43,980 bases of DNA from an uncultured Acidimicrobiaceae bacterium (lineage in GTDB: Bacteria; Actinomycetota; Acidimicrobiia; Spongiisociales; UBA5794), in contig CAMYKI010000050.1 of assembly GCA_947258985.1 (NCBI GenBank), positions 1 to 43,980 of the forward strand, read 5' to 3'. Below the pieces are notes generated by a model. That model did no database searches, had not been told where the DNA came from, and saw only the letters and a list, made by a program, of their open reading frames with translations. Each line of letters opens with the position of its first letter. Position 1 is the first letter of the stretch. The translations under genes were made by a program, and so were the position numbers. Positions 30,842 through 39,392 of the stretch are shown here, piece after piece.

Positions 30842-31894
30842 GTGAGCAGCCGTTCCTCACAAGATCGGACTGAGAAGCCAACTGAGCGACGGAAGCGAGA
30901 AGCCCGTCGCGAAGGTCGTGTAGCCAAGTCACAAGAGGTCGGCGCCGCACTTTCCATGGTCCTGCTGGTCCTTGCCATCAGGCTCATCGCTCCCGGCGCT
31001 GCTAGCGGTATTGCCTCCCGAACCCGGGCCATTTTTGACCATGCAGGCAGCGGAGTCATCGGTCCCGAGCTCGGCCAGAACGCCATGGGCATGGTCGTGG
31101 TCGGCCTGCTGCCGTTCTTGCTTGCTGCCACTGTCCTCGGCATTGCCGGAGGGGTAGGCCAGGTCGGATTCACCCTTGCTCCAAAAGCCGCCAAGCCGAA
31201 GTTGTCTCACCTCTCTCTGAAGAAGGGTCTCAACCGGTTCAAGCCATCGGTTTTCAGCTGGGAGCTGATCCGCACCGCTCTGAAATTGGGTCTGCTCGTC
31301 GCCCTCATCTGGGGTCCGATGCGGGCATGGATGAACCGTCTCGGCGAGCCGCTCGGGATCGTGGATGCTATTGACTTCACCGGCGACCAGGTGTGGCAGC
31401 TGGTGTTGCGTGCGGCCGCTCTCGCCCTAGCTATTGCCGGCGCAGATTACGCAATGAACCGCCACCGCAACAGCAAAGAGCTGAAGATGAGCAAGCAAGA
31501 GCTCAAAGAGGAATTCAAGAGTTCTGAGGGTGACCCGATGGTGCGGCAGGCTCGCCGGCAACGTGCTCGCGAGATGAGCCGTAACCGCATGATCTTCGAT
31601 GTTGCGTTGGCAGATGTGGTCATCACCAACCCGACCCATCTCGCAGTAGCGCTCAAATACGATGACAACGAACCCGCCCCCCGGGTCGTCGCCAAGGGTG
31701 CCAGCAAGCTGGCTGCCAAGATCCGCGCTGAAGCCCGGCGCAACGGAGTGCTCGTCATAGAGAACAAACCCCTTGCCAGGGCGTTGTACCGGCGTATCAA
31801 GATCGGTCACTTCATCCCGGGATCGTTGTTTGAGGCGGTTGCTGCAGTGCTCGCAGTTGCCTACCGGCGCAGGGCGAGGAAGGTCTTCGTATGA
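30842..31894 (+). CDS. flhB: Flagellar export switch protein FlhB
   Basis: 350 residues from GTG 30842 (GGAGAG upstream). The N-terminus has the FlhB signature DRTEKPTERRKREARREGRVAKSQEV, then four membrane helices to about 200, and a cytoplasmic C-terminus with the autocleavage motif NPTH (263-266, in VVITNPTHLAVALKY). FlhB switches export from rod/hook to filament substrates in concert with FliK. It overlaps flhA by 4 bp. Confidence 0.96.
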   Translation: MSSRSSQDRTEKPTERRKREARREGRVAKSQEVGAALSMVLLVLAIRLIAPGAASGIASRTRAIFDHAGSGVIGPELGQNAMGMVVVGLLPFLLAATVLGIAGGVGQVGFTLAPKAAKPKLSHLSLKKGLNRFKPSVFSWELIRTALKLGLLVALIWGPMRAWMNRLGEPLGIVDAIDFTGDQVWQLVLRAAALALAIAGADYAMNRHRNSKELKMSKQELKEEFKSSEGDPMVRQARRQRAREMSRNRMIFDVALADVVITNPTHLAVALKYDDNEPAPRVVAKGASKLAAKIRAEARRNGVLVIENKPLARALYRRIKIGHFIPGSLFEAVAAVLAVAYRRRARKVFV

Positions 31895-33939
31895 AACGAT
31901 CCTCGCTGATAGTCCCTCTCGGCCTCATCGGTGTCACCATGATGATGGTGGTGCCAATCTCGGCAGCATTCCTCGACGTGATGCTGGCCGCAAACATCAC
32001 CCTCGGCGTACTTGTGCTTCTCGGCGTGATCCTGCTCTCCGACAGCCTCGAATTCTCCGTGTTCCCGTCCCTGCTCCTGGTCACAACCCTGGCCCGGCTG
32101 GCACTCAACGTTTCCTCCACCCGACTCATCCTGCTCGACGGCAACGCCGGGAAGGTCATCGACACCTTCGGCAGCTTTGTCATTGGCAGTTCGGTGATCG
32201 TCGGTTTGGTCGTCTTCATGATCCTCGTCGTTATTCAGTTCGTGGTGATCACAAATGGTGCAACCCGGGTCGCCGAGGTTGCCGCCCGGTTCACCCTCGA
32301 TGCCATGCCCGGCAAGCAGATGGCGATCGACGCCGACCTCGGTGCAGGGCTCATCGATGAGAACGAAGCCCGGGCCGCCCGGAAGAAGATCGCGAAGGAA
32401 GCGGATTTCTACGGAGCGATGGACGGTGCCGCCAAGTTCGTCAAGGGTGATGCGATTGCCAGCATCATCATCGTGGTCATCAACCTCTTCGGAGGCTTCG
32501 CCATCGGCATGGGCTCGCTCGGCATGGACTTCTCCGAAGCAGTCGACACGTTCTCACTGCTGTCGGTCGGCGACGGTCTCGTCAGTCAGATTCCCGCACT
32601 GCTGATTTCGATCTCCACCGGTTTGCTGGTCACCCGAGTAGGCAGCGAGGAAGACATCGGATCCGAGCTGGGATCGCAGCTTCTCGGCAATGCGCGGGTT
32701 CTTCGTTTCGCCGGCATCTCGATCTTCATTCTTGGTCTGCTCCCCGGCCTGCCCAAGATCCCGTTCTTCACTCTTGCCGGCGCACTGCTGCTGGCTGGGA
32801 GCAGGCGGGCAGCGCTCGACAACGCTTCAACTACTGAAAAGGAAGAGGAGAGCCCGGAGGTCACAATTGATCCGGACGACCCCGAAGCGTTGATGGGGGA
32901 GATGCGGGTCGAACCTCTGGAGCTACGCCTGTCATACGACATTCTCGATCTCATCGATCCGGCAAAGAACGGCGACCTGCTTGACCGGGTGAAGTCGCTG
33001 CGCCGCCAAATCGCGATGGAACTCGGCGTTGTGATGCCGTTCGTCCGCACCAGGGACGATGTATCGCTACCGCCGGCGACCTACAGCATCGTTCTACGCG
33101 GCACCGAAGTCGGGAGGGGGACCGCTCCGCAAGACCAGATTCTCGCCCTGCCTCTGGGAGATGGGGAAGAGCTTCGCGCCCTCGGCGGCCAGGAAACGGT
33201 CGAGCCGGTATTCGGTCTGAAAGCGTTCTGGGTCCCGTCGTCAGCACGCTCCTCGGCTGCTGCAATGGGGGCTACCGCCGTCGATCGTTCTTCGGTCATC
33301 GTGACACACATCGCCGAAGTGGTCCGAGCCAATGCCGCCTCGCTGCTCAGCCGCCAGGACGTCCAATCCCTGGTTGATGGATTGCGCTACGACGAGCCCA
33401 TCCTGGCAAACGAGGTATCGACCGACGTACTTCCTCTCGGTCTTCTGCACGGCGTTCTCCGCAAGCTGCTTGAAGACAGAGTCTCGATCCGGGACCTGGG
33501 CCCAATCGTGGAGGTCGTCTCCAACCGTGCGTCGGAGACCCGATCGGTCGAGCAGTTGGCCACCGGCGCTCGTGTCGCCGTCGGCCGGTCCATCGTCGCC
33601 AAGATCGCCCCTGAAGGCTCGATGATGGTCATGACCCTCGCCCCTACCCTCGAAGCCGCCATGCACGAGTCGCTGCGCGAGGTGGACGGCGCCACCTTCA
33701 TCGTGATGGACCCGACCAAGCTCGATGTGGTGCGTCTGGACGTCGAGCATCTCGCCGGAGAGGCCGCCCGGGCACAGAAGCCCGTGGCGCTCGTCGTCGG
33801 ACAAGCCCTGCGCAGCCCATTCACCAAGACCCTGCGAGGCATGGGACTCGACGTCCCTGTGCTCGCCTACCCGGAGCTTCCGCCGGACACTCAGCTAGAG
33901 CCAATCGGAGTAATAGGAGCAGCCCTTGCCAATGCCTGA
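31891..33939 (+). CDS. flhA: Flagellar export gate protein FlhA
   Basis: 682 residues. Seven to eight membrane helices in the first 310 residues, with LLVTTLARLALNVSSTRLILLDGNAGKVI and the FHIPEP-family block (MPGKQMAIDADLGAGLIDENEARAARKKI). A long cytoplasmic chaperone- and substrate-docking domain follows (about 330-680). Full length. It overlaps flhB by 4 bp and the downstream FlhF-like gene by 14 bp. Confidence 0.96.
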   Translation: MKRSSLIVPLGLIGVTMMMVVPISAAFLDVMLAANITLGVLVLLGVILLSDSLEFSVFPSLLLVTTLARLALNVSSTRLILLDGNAGKVIDTFGSFVIGSSVIVGLVVFMILVVIQFVVITNGATRVAEVAARFTLDAMPGKQMAIDADLGAGLIDENEARAARKKIAKEADFYGAMDGAAKFVKGDAIASIIIVVINLFGGFAIGMGSLGMDFSEAVDTFSLLSVGDGLVSQIPALLISISTGLLVTRVGSEEDIGSELGSQLLGNARVLRFAGISIFILGLLPGLPKIPFFTLAGALLLAGSRRAALDNASTTEKEEESPEVTIDPDDPEALMGEMRVEPLELRLSYDILDLIDPAKNGDLLDRVKSLRRQIAMELGVVMPFVRTRDDVSLPPATYSIVLRGTEVGRGTAPQDQILALPLGDGEELRALGGQETVEPVFGLKAFWVPSSARSSAAAMGATAVDRSSVIVTHIAEVVRANAASLLSRQDVQSLVDGLRYDEPILANEVSTDVLPLGLLHGVLRKLLEDRVSIRDLGPIVEVVSNRASETRSVEQLATGARVAVGRSIVAKIAPEGSMMVMTLAPTLEAAMHESLREVDGATFIVMDPTKLDVVRLDVEHLAGEAARAQKPVALVVGQALRSPFTKTLRGMGLDVPVLAYPELPPDTQLEPIGVIGAALANA

Positions 33940-35278
33940 TATCACCCAAGAAGACAAGGTCACCGTCGAGGCCGAAACAGTTGAGGATGCCCTTGCGGAG
34001 ATTTCGACCCATTTCGGCGAAGACGCCGAAATCATGCGGGCGCAGAAGGTTCACCGTGGCGGAGTCGGTGGCTTCTTTGCCAAAGAGATGGTGCAACTCA
34101 CCGCCCGTCGGCGTCACCCGGTATCCCCGGCGCTTCCCAAGCCGCAGCCCGCTCCCAACCCCGAGCCCGATGGCATCGCCGGCGTACTCGAGCGTATGGC
34201 CCAGGACGCCGACGCGGCCGACGGTGACTTCCGCACCGTACTCAAACGCGAGCTGTCATCCCGACCATCCGACTCCGGCTCGCAGGGTTTCCTCGCTGCC
34301 GTGGGTTGGGACACAGACGACGCCGATAGCTCCGAACCCGCCCCCGGTCCCGAGCCTCAGCCGGAGCCGACCGTTGAGATCGCTATTGCCGAAGAGCACG
34401 TCGTTCCCGCCTTCTCCGACGACTCGACGGACGATGTACCCGAACCTGTCGTGGTCGGTCCGATCCTCCAGGTAGCACCGGTGTTTCCCGATCCAGCGAT
34501 CGAAAATGCGGCGGAGATCGACGAAGCTCCCCAACCAGTCGAGATAGAAGCTCTAGTGGACCCGATTCCTGTAGTGAATCAGGTTATGCCTTTCGAGTTT
34601 CCCGCAGATCCGGAGTTCGATGATGCCGCCACCTTCGAGCCCGAATTGAATCCGGTTGTGGCCGGGGTCGACCAGGAGGAGATCCCCGAAGATCCCGCTC
34701 CTGCGGAAGAAACTCTGGCACCTCCCGGGATGGGGTCGACCGACTGGAGTACCACCGCATTGCTGCGGCTGGGTATGCCCGCCCCGATCCTCGAAGCTGT
34801 TTCGGATTTGGAGCCCCGGGATGACCTCGGCTGGATCGAAGGGATCGCCGCGGCGGTCAGCCCGTATTGCGGAGCCCTTCCGACAGAAGACGTGATCGTT
34901 GTCGGACCACACGCCGAGCGGCTTGCCGAACCTCTCGGTCTTCCGCTGATTCATGCCGGCGACATGGCGCCATACGCCGGTTCGTTCTGCGCAATGGTAG
35001 AAGACAGCACCCGCGACCGGGAATGGCTCGAGTACGTGCAGGGTGGACGCGGCATTCACCTTGTCATTGGTGATGAGCCATGGCAAGACCTTCTGATCGG
35101 CGAGCCGGTTGCGGTGTCCTGGGTCGGAGAGACCGCCATATCCGACGCCCTCTATCTGGCGTTCACCCTCGGGGCCACTCTCGGCTACGGCACCGTTGAT
35201 GGGTTTGTGTCTTCGATGGTGCGAGCGCAACCGACCGATGTCGCCCTTGCCGTGCGGCGGATCGTGGGGCGGCGATGA
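33926..35278 (+). CDS. FlhF-like protein without GTPase motifs
   Basis: 450 residues in the usual flhF position after flhA; TTG 33926 (AGGAGC upstream) or ATG 33932 starts it. Residues about 12-62 match the FlhF N-terminal region (AETVEDALAEISTHFGEDAEIMRAQKVHRGGVGGFFAKEMVQLTA). Then comes a 200-residue Pro/Glu-rich linker (about 65-268). The C-terminal 180 residues start like the FlhF N-domain (ALLRLGMPAPILEAV...DDLGWIEGIAAAV). Where the SRP-GTPase P-loop GxTGxGKTTT should be, GPHAERLAE occurs (about 327), and no DTAG or TKxD is present. It is probably a non-nucleotide-binding relative. FlhF normally sets flagellar site and number. Confidence 0.75.
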   Translation: MPMPDITQEDKVTVEAETVEDALAEISTHFGEDAEIMRAQKVHRGGVGGFFAKEMVQLTARRRHPVSPALPKPQPAPNPEPDGIAGVLERMAQDADAADGDFRTVLKRELSSRPSDSGSQGFLAAVGWDTDDADSSEPAPGPEPQPEPTVEIAIAEEHVVPAFSDDSTDDVPEPVVVGPILQVAPVFPDPAIENAAEIDEAPQPVEIEALVDPIPVVNQVMPFEFPADPEFDDAATFEPELNPVVAGVDQEEIPEDPAPAEETLAPPGMGSTDWSTTALLRLGMPAPILEAVSDLEPRDDLGWIEGIAAAVSPYCGALPTEDVIVVGPHAERLAEPLGLPLIHAGDMAPYAGSFCAMVEDSTRDREWLEYVQGGRGIHLVIGDEPWQDLLIGEPVAVSWVGETAISDALYLAFTLGATLGYGTVDGFVSSMVRAQPTDVALAVRRIVGRR

Positions 35279-35526
35279 ATCCAATCAACCGCCTTGCCGC
35301 CCTTCTAGGACTGATCGTTCTGACCCCGATTGCATACGGTGTTGCGAACGGTTCTCTCGACATGGTCGACGCTGCGATCAGGGCCGGACTGACCCTGCTC
35401 GGGGTGATCGTCATTCGTGCGATTGGTCGTATCGGTTTGTCGTTGCTGGCCAATTCCATGGAGCGACAGGTTGTGGTCGAAGCACCACAGCGTCGCGCCG
35501 ACGATCGCGAAGGGGCCGCCGCCTAG
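35275..35526 (+). CDS. Small membrane protein following the FlhF-like gene
   Basis: 83 residues, ATGA overlap with the preceding gene. Two hydrophobic segments (about 5-25 and 30-59) and a charged C-terminal tail. It takes the operon position usually held by flhG, yet has no MinD/ParA ATPase motif. No family recognised. Tight coupling suggests it works with the FlhF-like protein, perhaps as a membrane anchor (inference). Confidence 0.7.
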   Translation: MNPINRLAALLGLIVLTPIAYGVANGSLDMVDAAIRAGLTLLGVIVIRAIGRIGLSLLANSMERQVVVEAPQRRADDREGAAA

Positions 35527-35550
35527 CCCGGCGACTTCCGACGGAGGGTC

Positions 35551-36672
35551 CTAGTCAGCCGGTGCCAGCCAGTCCATAACCTGCTCGACTACGGCAGGAT
35601 CGTGAACCATGTCGAAATGGTTGACGCCGCCGAAGAGCGCAACATTGGTCGGCTCAACCTCGGGTGCGCTGCTGGAACTCACCGGTCGAACGACCAGATC
35701 CCCAATTGCGGCACCGATGGGATGGTCCGGATCGGACGTGACCACGCCGGCCACGAAGTGGTGCCTGATGTCGGGCAGCACCTCGTCTACCGCCGGAACC
35801 AGGTTGGTGTCGTATCCGATGTCTCCGGAGCTGAGGTCCTTGATTCCCTGGCTTCGCGAGTTGATGAAGTCGGCCAATGGCTCGGTGGACCGCCAAATAC
35901 TGAGGCCGCGGGCTCCGATTCCTGCCAGTTTTTCCAGAGGGGTCCCGCGGTGCGGTGACCCGATGGTGATGATGTCCTCTACATCGTCGACCCAACCGTG
36001 TCCTGCCAGACGAGCCGCAAGGCAGGCGCTGCGGACAACCAGGCCGCCCATGGAGTGGCCGACGAGCGCTATCGATTGCACGGGAACCGGCCAGTTGAGT
36101 GCGAGATCTTCGAGGAGGGACGCAAGGCCCGCTCCGTTTGTGGCCACCGCCAGCCCTGTGTTGTATCTGACGGTGATGGGCGTCACCCCAGGATGAGCCT
36201 CGAGACTGTCCAACAGTCCCGGCTGTGGACCCGTGTGGGCCCAGCGTCGTTCGGTTTCGATGAGTCCGTGGAGCAGGACGACTATCCGGGCGGTTGCTGC
36301 CGGGAACGCTTCAACCGTTCCTTCATCGAGCGCAATAGGGAAGCCCTGCCGGCTGCGCACGCTCATCGAGGTTCCGACACGGTGCTCATGTCGGCCCAGT
36401 TCGTCGCCCCACAAGCCGTTCACGAGGGCCTGGGTAGTACCGCCGGATGAGGAGCCGACGGAGGACCGGGCATCCAGGCCATACCCCACGGCCGTGGCGC
36501 CAAGCCGGATCGAGCTGTAGACGAGGTCGGAGATCCGATCATGGACCAGACGAACGGGTTTTCCCGCGGGGCCAACGGCGGTGAACCAGCGCCCGGCGAT
36601 GGCGCGATGCATCCCTTCTACTGGTTGCACAATGCGCTCGACGGCGAGCGATACGGAGCTTCCAAGACTCAC
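35551..36672 (-). CDS. Alpha/beta-hydrolase (lipase/esterase-like)
   Basis: 373 residues from GTG 36672 (GAGAGAAGG upstream); the open frame continues further to 36909 without RBS, in non-protein-like sequence. The nucleophile elbow GHSMGG and the oxyanion-type HGLIETERRW are visible; VNHFDMVHDP near the C-terminus likely supplies the catalytic His. PGAP1-like/lipase EstA-type esterases share this layout (ITIGSPHRGTPLEKLA). No clear signal peptide. A sigma-28-like promoter on the same strand at 37115 lies about 430 nt upstream of the start, so it might belong to that transcript, though the long leader is unusual. Convergent with the flhA operon. Confidence 0.8.
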   Translation of the reverse strand: MSLGSSVSLAVERIVQPVEGMHRAIAGRWFTAVGPAGKPVRLVHDRISDLVYSSIRLGATAVGYGLDARSSVGSSSGGTTQALVNGLWGDELGRHEHRVGTSMSVRSRQGFPIALDEGTVEAFPAATARIVVLLHGLIETERRWAHTGPQPGLLDSLEAHPGVTPITVRYNTGLAVATNGAGLASLLEDLALNWPVPVQSIALVGHSMGGLVVRSACLAARLAGHGWVDDVEDIITIGSPHRGTPLEKLAGIGARGLSIWRSTEPLADFINSRSQGIKDLSSGDIGYDTNLVPAVDEVLPDIRHHFVAGVVTSDPDHPIGAAIGDLVVRPVSSSSAPEVEPTNVALFGGVNHFDMVHDPAVVEQVMDWLAPAD

Positions 36673-36829
36673 TGAGGTTCTGGCCTTCTCTCGAGATGTC
36701 CAACGGTAGCGGCAACGCGGTTCAGGGCGTTCGGTCCGAACCGATGTTCGGTAACCGGGGTTCATGACGCAACCACCAACGGCGGTAGGTCGTTCCGTCA
36801 ATCGCCCCGGCTGCCGAATTCCGTTGGGG

Positions 36830-37108
36830 TCAGATTTGCTCGCTGCGGGGATGGCCGCCGGTGGCTCGACCGGCCGTCCATGAGAGAGTCCGCGCGATGC
36901 GAGGTGCAACGTGGCCGGCTGTCTTCGGGCAGGCGGCAGGGTGGATGGAACCGGAGGAGCGTGCTAGCACCAGATTCCCGCCGAATTCGGTCGGGTTCTG
37001 CGATTCCGTACCGTCGCCGACAGCGAGCGGGTCGCGATCTATACCCCAGCGGGTCCCGTCAAGAGATACCTCCTTGTACCTTGACACCCGCGTCCATGCG
37101 GGAGGACC
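36830..37108 (-). ncRNA. Candidate RNA from an orphan sigma-28-like promoter
   Basis: Transcription from the promoter at 37115-37141 would start near 37108. The first about 60 nt fold into CCCGC-ATGGAC-GCGGG and GGTAC-AAGGAG-GTATC, two hairpins with GGA in the loop, the form bound by CsrA; the second fits RUACARGGAUGU at 11 of 12 positions. The AAGGAG is followed by TTG and a stop after seven codons (TTG 37062 to TAG). No supported protein of normal length follows until the esterase at 36672. It may be a CsrA-titrating RNA, the leader of the esterase mRNA, or the leftover leader of a lost flagellin gene. The 3' end is unknown; 36830 is only the end of an open frame. Confidence 0.35.
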
Positions 37109-37114
37109 AGGAAC

Positions 37115-37141
37115 CTGTCGGCAGACGTAGGCGCCGGCTAA
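37115..37141 (-). promoter_or_regulatory. Orphan sigma-28-like promoter (minus strand)
   Basis: Minus strand: TTAG preceded by GC, 15 nt, GCCGACAG (37122 to 37115). It is arranged back-to-back with the plus-strand promoter at 37154-37181, 12 bp between the two -35 elements. No annotated flagellar gene lies downstream. Confidence 0.6.
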
Positions 37142-37153
37142 GCGGTGCCGCTG

Positions 37154-37181
37154 CTAACACCGCCCCGGTTCTTGCCGACAG
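37154..37181 (+). promoter_or_regulatory. Sigma-28-like promoter of the FlgN-like gene
   Basis: CTAA at 37154-37157, 16 nt, GCCGACAG at 37174-37181 (or TAAC-N15). Predicted start of transcription near 37188 leaves only about 10 nt before ATG 37198, but 40 nt before ATG 37228, which is why I favour the latter start. Confidence 0.6.
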
Positions 37182-37227
37182 GTAGTGGGACAAGCAAATG
37201 GAGGCGACGCGTGCAGGTCGTGAGGCC

Positions 37228-37752
37228 ATGACCAAATCTGCCAAGCTCCTCGTCAATGAGCGCTACATCGCCCTCGTGGGTGTACTCAATCGCGAACTCG
37301 TGCTTCTGGACAGGCTCATCTTCAAGTTCAGCGAAGCGGAGCTGCTCACTCGAGCCGAAGAGTCGCGTTTCCTTGGCAGCATCTTCGATGAGATAGATGC
37401 CGTCGAGAGGGACCTGGGGGCGCTCGAGGTGGCACGCTCGATGTTGGTCGGAGATGTGACCGCCGCTCTCGGCCTCTCCAATGACACCTTGACTCTCAGC
37501 CAACTCATCGAATATGCGCCGGACCTGGCCGTCGAGCCTCTCCAAGGCCTGATGCGCCGGCTCAGCGAAGCTGTGACCGAGATCCATGAGTTGCGTGAAC
37601 GTGGCTCTCGAATGGTCATCGAACGTCTCGATCAGATCAGCGCAGCGATCGATCGAGTCGAACCCGCAGTGTTCGGCCAGGATGGGTACAACGAGCACGG
37701 CTACATGACAGCTACGGCTTCGTCCTCTTCACGGTTCGACTACTCGGCGTAG
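37228..37752 (+). CDS. FlgN-like protein (second copy)
   Basis: 174 residues from ATG 37228; ATG 37198 is the alternative. Helical and charged, with the FlgN-type order: ALVGVLNRELVLLDRLIFKFSEAELLTRAEESRFLGSIFDEIDAVERDL, then SMLVGDVTAALGL and LSQLIEYAPDLAVEPLQGLMRRLSEAV. It aligns by eye with the flgN product at 40760-41260 along its whole helical part. FlgN is the export chaperone of the hook-filament junction proteins FlgK and FlgL. It is monocistronic, behind its own sigma-28-like promoter, and its last 13 bp overlap the convergent csrA. Confidence 0.65.
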   Translation: MTKSAKLLVNERYIALVGVLNRELVLLDRLIFKFSEAELLTRAEESRFLGSIFDEIDAVERDLGALEVARSMLVGDVTAALGLSNDTLTLSQLIEYAPDLAVEPLQGLMRRLSEAVTEIHELRERGSRMVIERLDQISAAIDRVEPAVFGQDGYNEHGYMTATASSSSRFDYSA

Positions 37753-38003
37753 TCCCCGTCGTCCTCTTCTTCCTCGTTGGAGCGCCGCTGTGCCTGGACC
37801 GCCTTTCGGATCTCATCGGCGTTGGCGATAGCGGCGAGATTCTCCTGTCGAACCTGCTCGTAAATCTCTTCCCGATAGACATCCACCTCGCGGGGGGCGT
37901 CGATACCGATGCGCACCTGGCCACCCTTGATCTCGATCACCGTGACGACGATGTTCTCGCCGACAACGATCGATTCACCTGGCCTTCGTGTGAGTACAAG
38001 CAT
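37740..38003 (-). CDS. csrA: Carbon storage/translational regulator CsrA
   Basis: 87 residues; longer than the usual 60-75. MLVLTRRPGESIVVG start with RNA-binding Leu4, and Arg44 in VYREEI is kept, so RNA binding to GGA motifs should be intact. Residues from about 65 form an acidic tail ending EEEEDDGDYAE. CsrA blocks the RBS of flagellin and other mRNAs in CsrA-FliW systems. Its start is at the fliW stop (38003), so the two are coupled. Confidence 0.95.
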   Translation of the reverse strand: MLVLTRRPGESIVVGENIVVTVIEIKGGQVRIGIDAPREVDVYREEIYEQVRQENLAAIANADEIRKAVQAQRRSNEEEEDDGDYAE

Positions 38004-38419
38004 CAGTTCCCCGGCAGTTCTATCGGCGTCCGAGTGGAGTAGTCGGTTCCGGTAAGCACCAGTTGCCGGCCGACTCTGGTCTTTGCGTTAACGACAAAGG
38101 GCCCGAGCAGGTTGAGGAACACCTGGCGGCTATCCGAGTCGAACGATACCGGCACGAAGAGGATGGCGTCATCTGCCGATTCCAGCCCGAGCTCACTCTG
38201 TTCAATATCGCTCAGGATCGGGGCGTAGTCGGGGAAGAAGAGCCAGGGCACGCACACGATCATCGAAACGTCGATGTTGTCGAGGCTCTGTAACTGCTGG
38301 AAGGCCCCGTCGTCACGCAGCTCCACGATGACGAAATGCTCCAAATCGGGCAGACCCGGCAAGCCATCCGGGAAGTGCAGCGCCTTTTCAACGAGCGCCT
38401 CGTGCTCTGCCTGATCCAT
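38003..38419 (-). CDS. fliW: Flagellar assembly factor FliW
   Basis: 138 residues: LPGLPDLEHFVIVELRDDGAFQQLQSLDNIDVSMIVCVPWLFFPDYAPILSD and NLLGPFVVNAKTRVGRQLVLTGTDYSTRTPI, the complete FliW signature. FliW binds CsrA and flagellin in turn, so flagellin that is exported frees FliW to inhibit CsrA. AGGAG precedes the start. Follows flgL with an 86-bp gap and overlaps csrA by 1 bp. Confidence 0.95.
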   Translation of the reverse strand: MDQAEHEALVEKALHFPDGLPGLPDLEHFVIVELRDDGAFQQLQSLDNIDVSMIVCVPWLFFPDYAPILSDIEQSELGLESADDAILFVPVSFDSDSRQVFLNLLGPFVVNAKTRVGRQLVLTGTDYSTRTPIELPGN

Positions 38420-38505
38420 TTGCAGTACTCCTGTTTCCGAACAACAGGTTAACCCGCGTTCGGCGAAGTTCCTGGTTCTCCCGGTTTGAGGGGGTGAGCT
38501 GGCGT

Positions 38506-39390
38506 CTAGCGGAGGAAGTCGACCAGCGAACTCTGCGATGACTGGGCGAATGCCGCCAGAGCTGCTTCATAGGCAGTCTGCTGGAGCTGCAGATCCATGA
38601 CGGCCTCTGCGATGTCTACGTCTTCCAGCGAGGAGAGTTGCTGGGTGATGGTGATCATGTCGTCGGCATTGCGGGCCAACGCCGTCTCGACCTGGTTCGC
38701 TCTCGCTCCGACGATTCCGAGCCCGCCGAGCACGGTTTGCAGGCCGTTGTCTATGTTCCCGAGCGCCGTTTCGACACCTGCAGTGTCGTCTGCGTACAAA
38801 GCGGCTTCGAGGTTGTCGAGGACGGTGAAGACATCGGTACCGGCGGTGAAGCCGAAAGCGACGTCGGCTGTGACGTTGATCGTCACGACCTCGTTCTCGC
38901 TCACCCGCCGGTTGATCTCACCGGCGTCCCCGACATAGGTCCACGTTCCGGCAACCTTCTCGACGGCGTTCCCGGCACTAAATCCTGAGAAGAGTCCCCG
39001 GCCCTGATGGGTGGCGTTAGCCAGAGCGACGATGTCATCGCGCAGGTGGCCGATCTCCTGAGCTATAGCGTCGCGCTCCTGCTGGCCGGTGTAGGTGGCA
39101 CCGCGTACGGCCAGTTCTCTGGCTCGCTGCAGCTGGGAGACGACATCCTGGAGTTTCGAGTCGGCCAGATCCATCCACATCTTGCCGTCGGCGGCATTGC
39201 GGCCCTCCTGCTCGCGGGCCCGCAACGAGGCGCGCAGCTCGAGAGCCCGGTTCATGCCGATCGGATCGTCCGACGGGCGGCGCAGCCGTTTGCCGCTGGC
39301 AAGCTTGTCCTGCGTTGCGGCGTACTCCGACAACCTGGTGTTGATCCGGGTCAGTGCCGACTGGTGTGCTCCGAGATGTGTGACTCTCAT
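38506..39390 (-). CDS. flgL: Hook-filament junction protein FlgL
   Basis: 294 residues with flagellin-like ends: MRVTHLGAHQSALTRINTRLSEYAATQDKLASGKRLRRPSDDPIGM at the N-terminus (D0 helix and the SG-R-RPSDDP motif) and SSLEDVDIAEAVMDLQLQQTAYEAALAAFAQSSQSSLVDFL at the C-terminus. The centre is short. Forms the second junction layer after FlgK. Starts 2 bp after the flgK stop. Confidence 0.95.
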   Translation of the reverse strand: MRVTHLGAHQSALTRINTRLSEYAATQDKLASGKRLRRPSDDPIGMNRALELRASLRAREQEGRNAADGKMWMDLADSKLQDVVSQLQRARELAVRGATYTGQQERDAIAQEIGHLRDDIVALANATHQGRGLFSGFSAGNAVEKVAGTWTYVGDAGEINRRVSENEVVTINVTADVAFGFTAGTDVFTVLDNLEAALYADDTAGVETALGNIDNGLQTVLGGLGIVGARANQVETALARNADDMITITQQLSSLEDVDIAEAVMDLQLQQTAYEAALAAFAQSSQSSLVDFLR

Positions 39391-39392
39391 GG

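Noticed and set aside
37000-37025. Plus-strand GCCGACAG near 37014 as a promoter
   Set aside because: The sequence 15 nt upstream is TCTG, not a -35 of the observed kind.
36830-37087. 85-codon minus-strand frame starting MSRYKEV as a protein gene
   Set aside because: Its GTG precedes the AAGGAGGT instead of following it, and the translation resembles no family.
38420-38505. TTAACC near 38449 as a sigma-28-like promoter of fliW-csrA
   Set aside because: No GCCGAC at 15 nt on either strand; fliW-csrA most likely rely on the flgN promoter.
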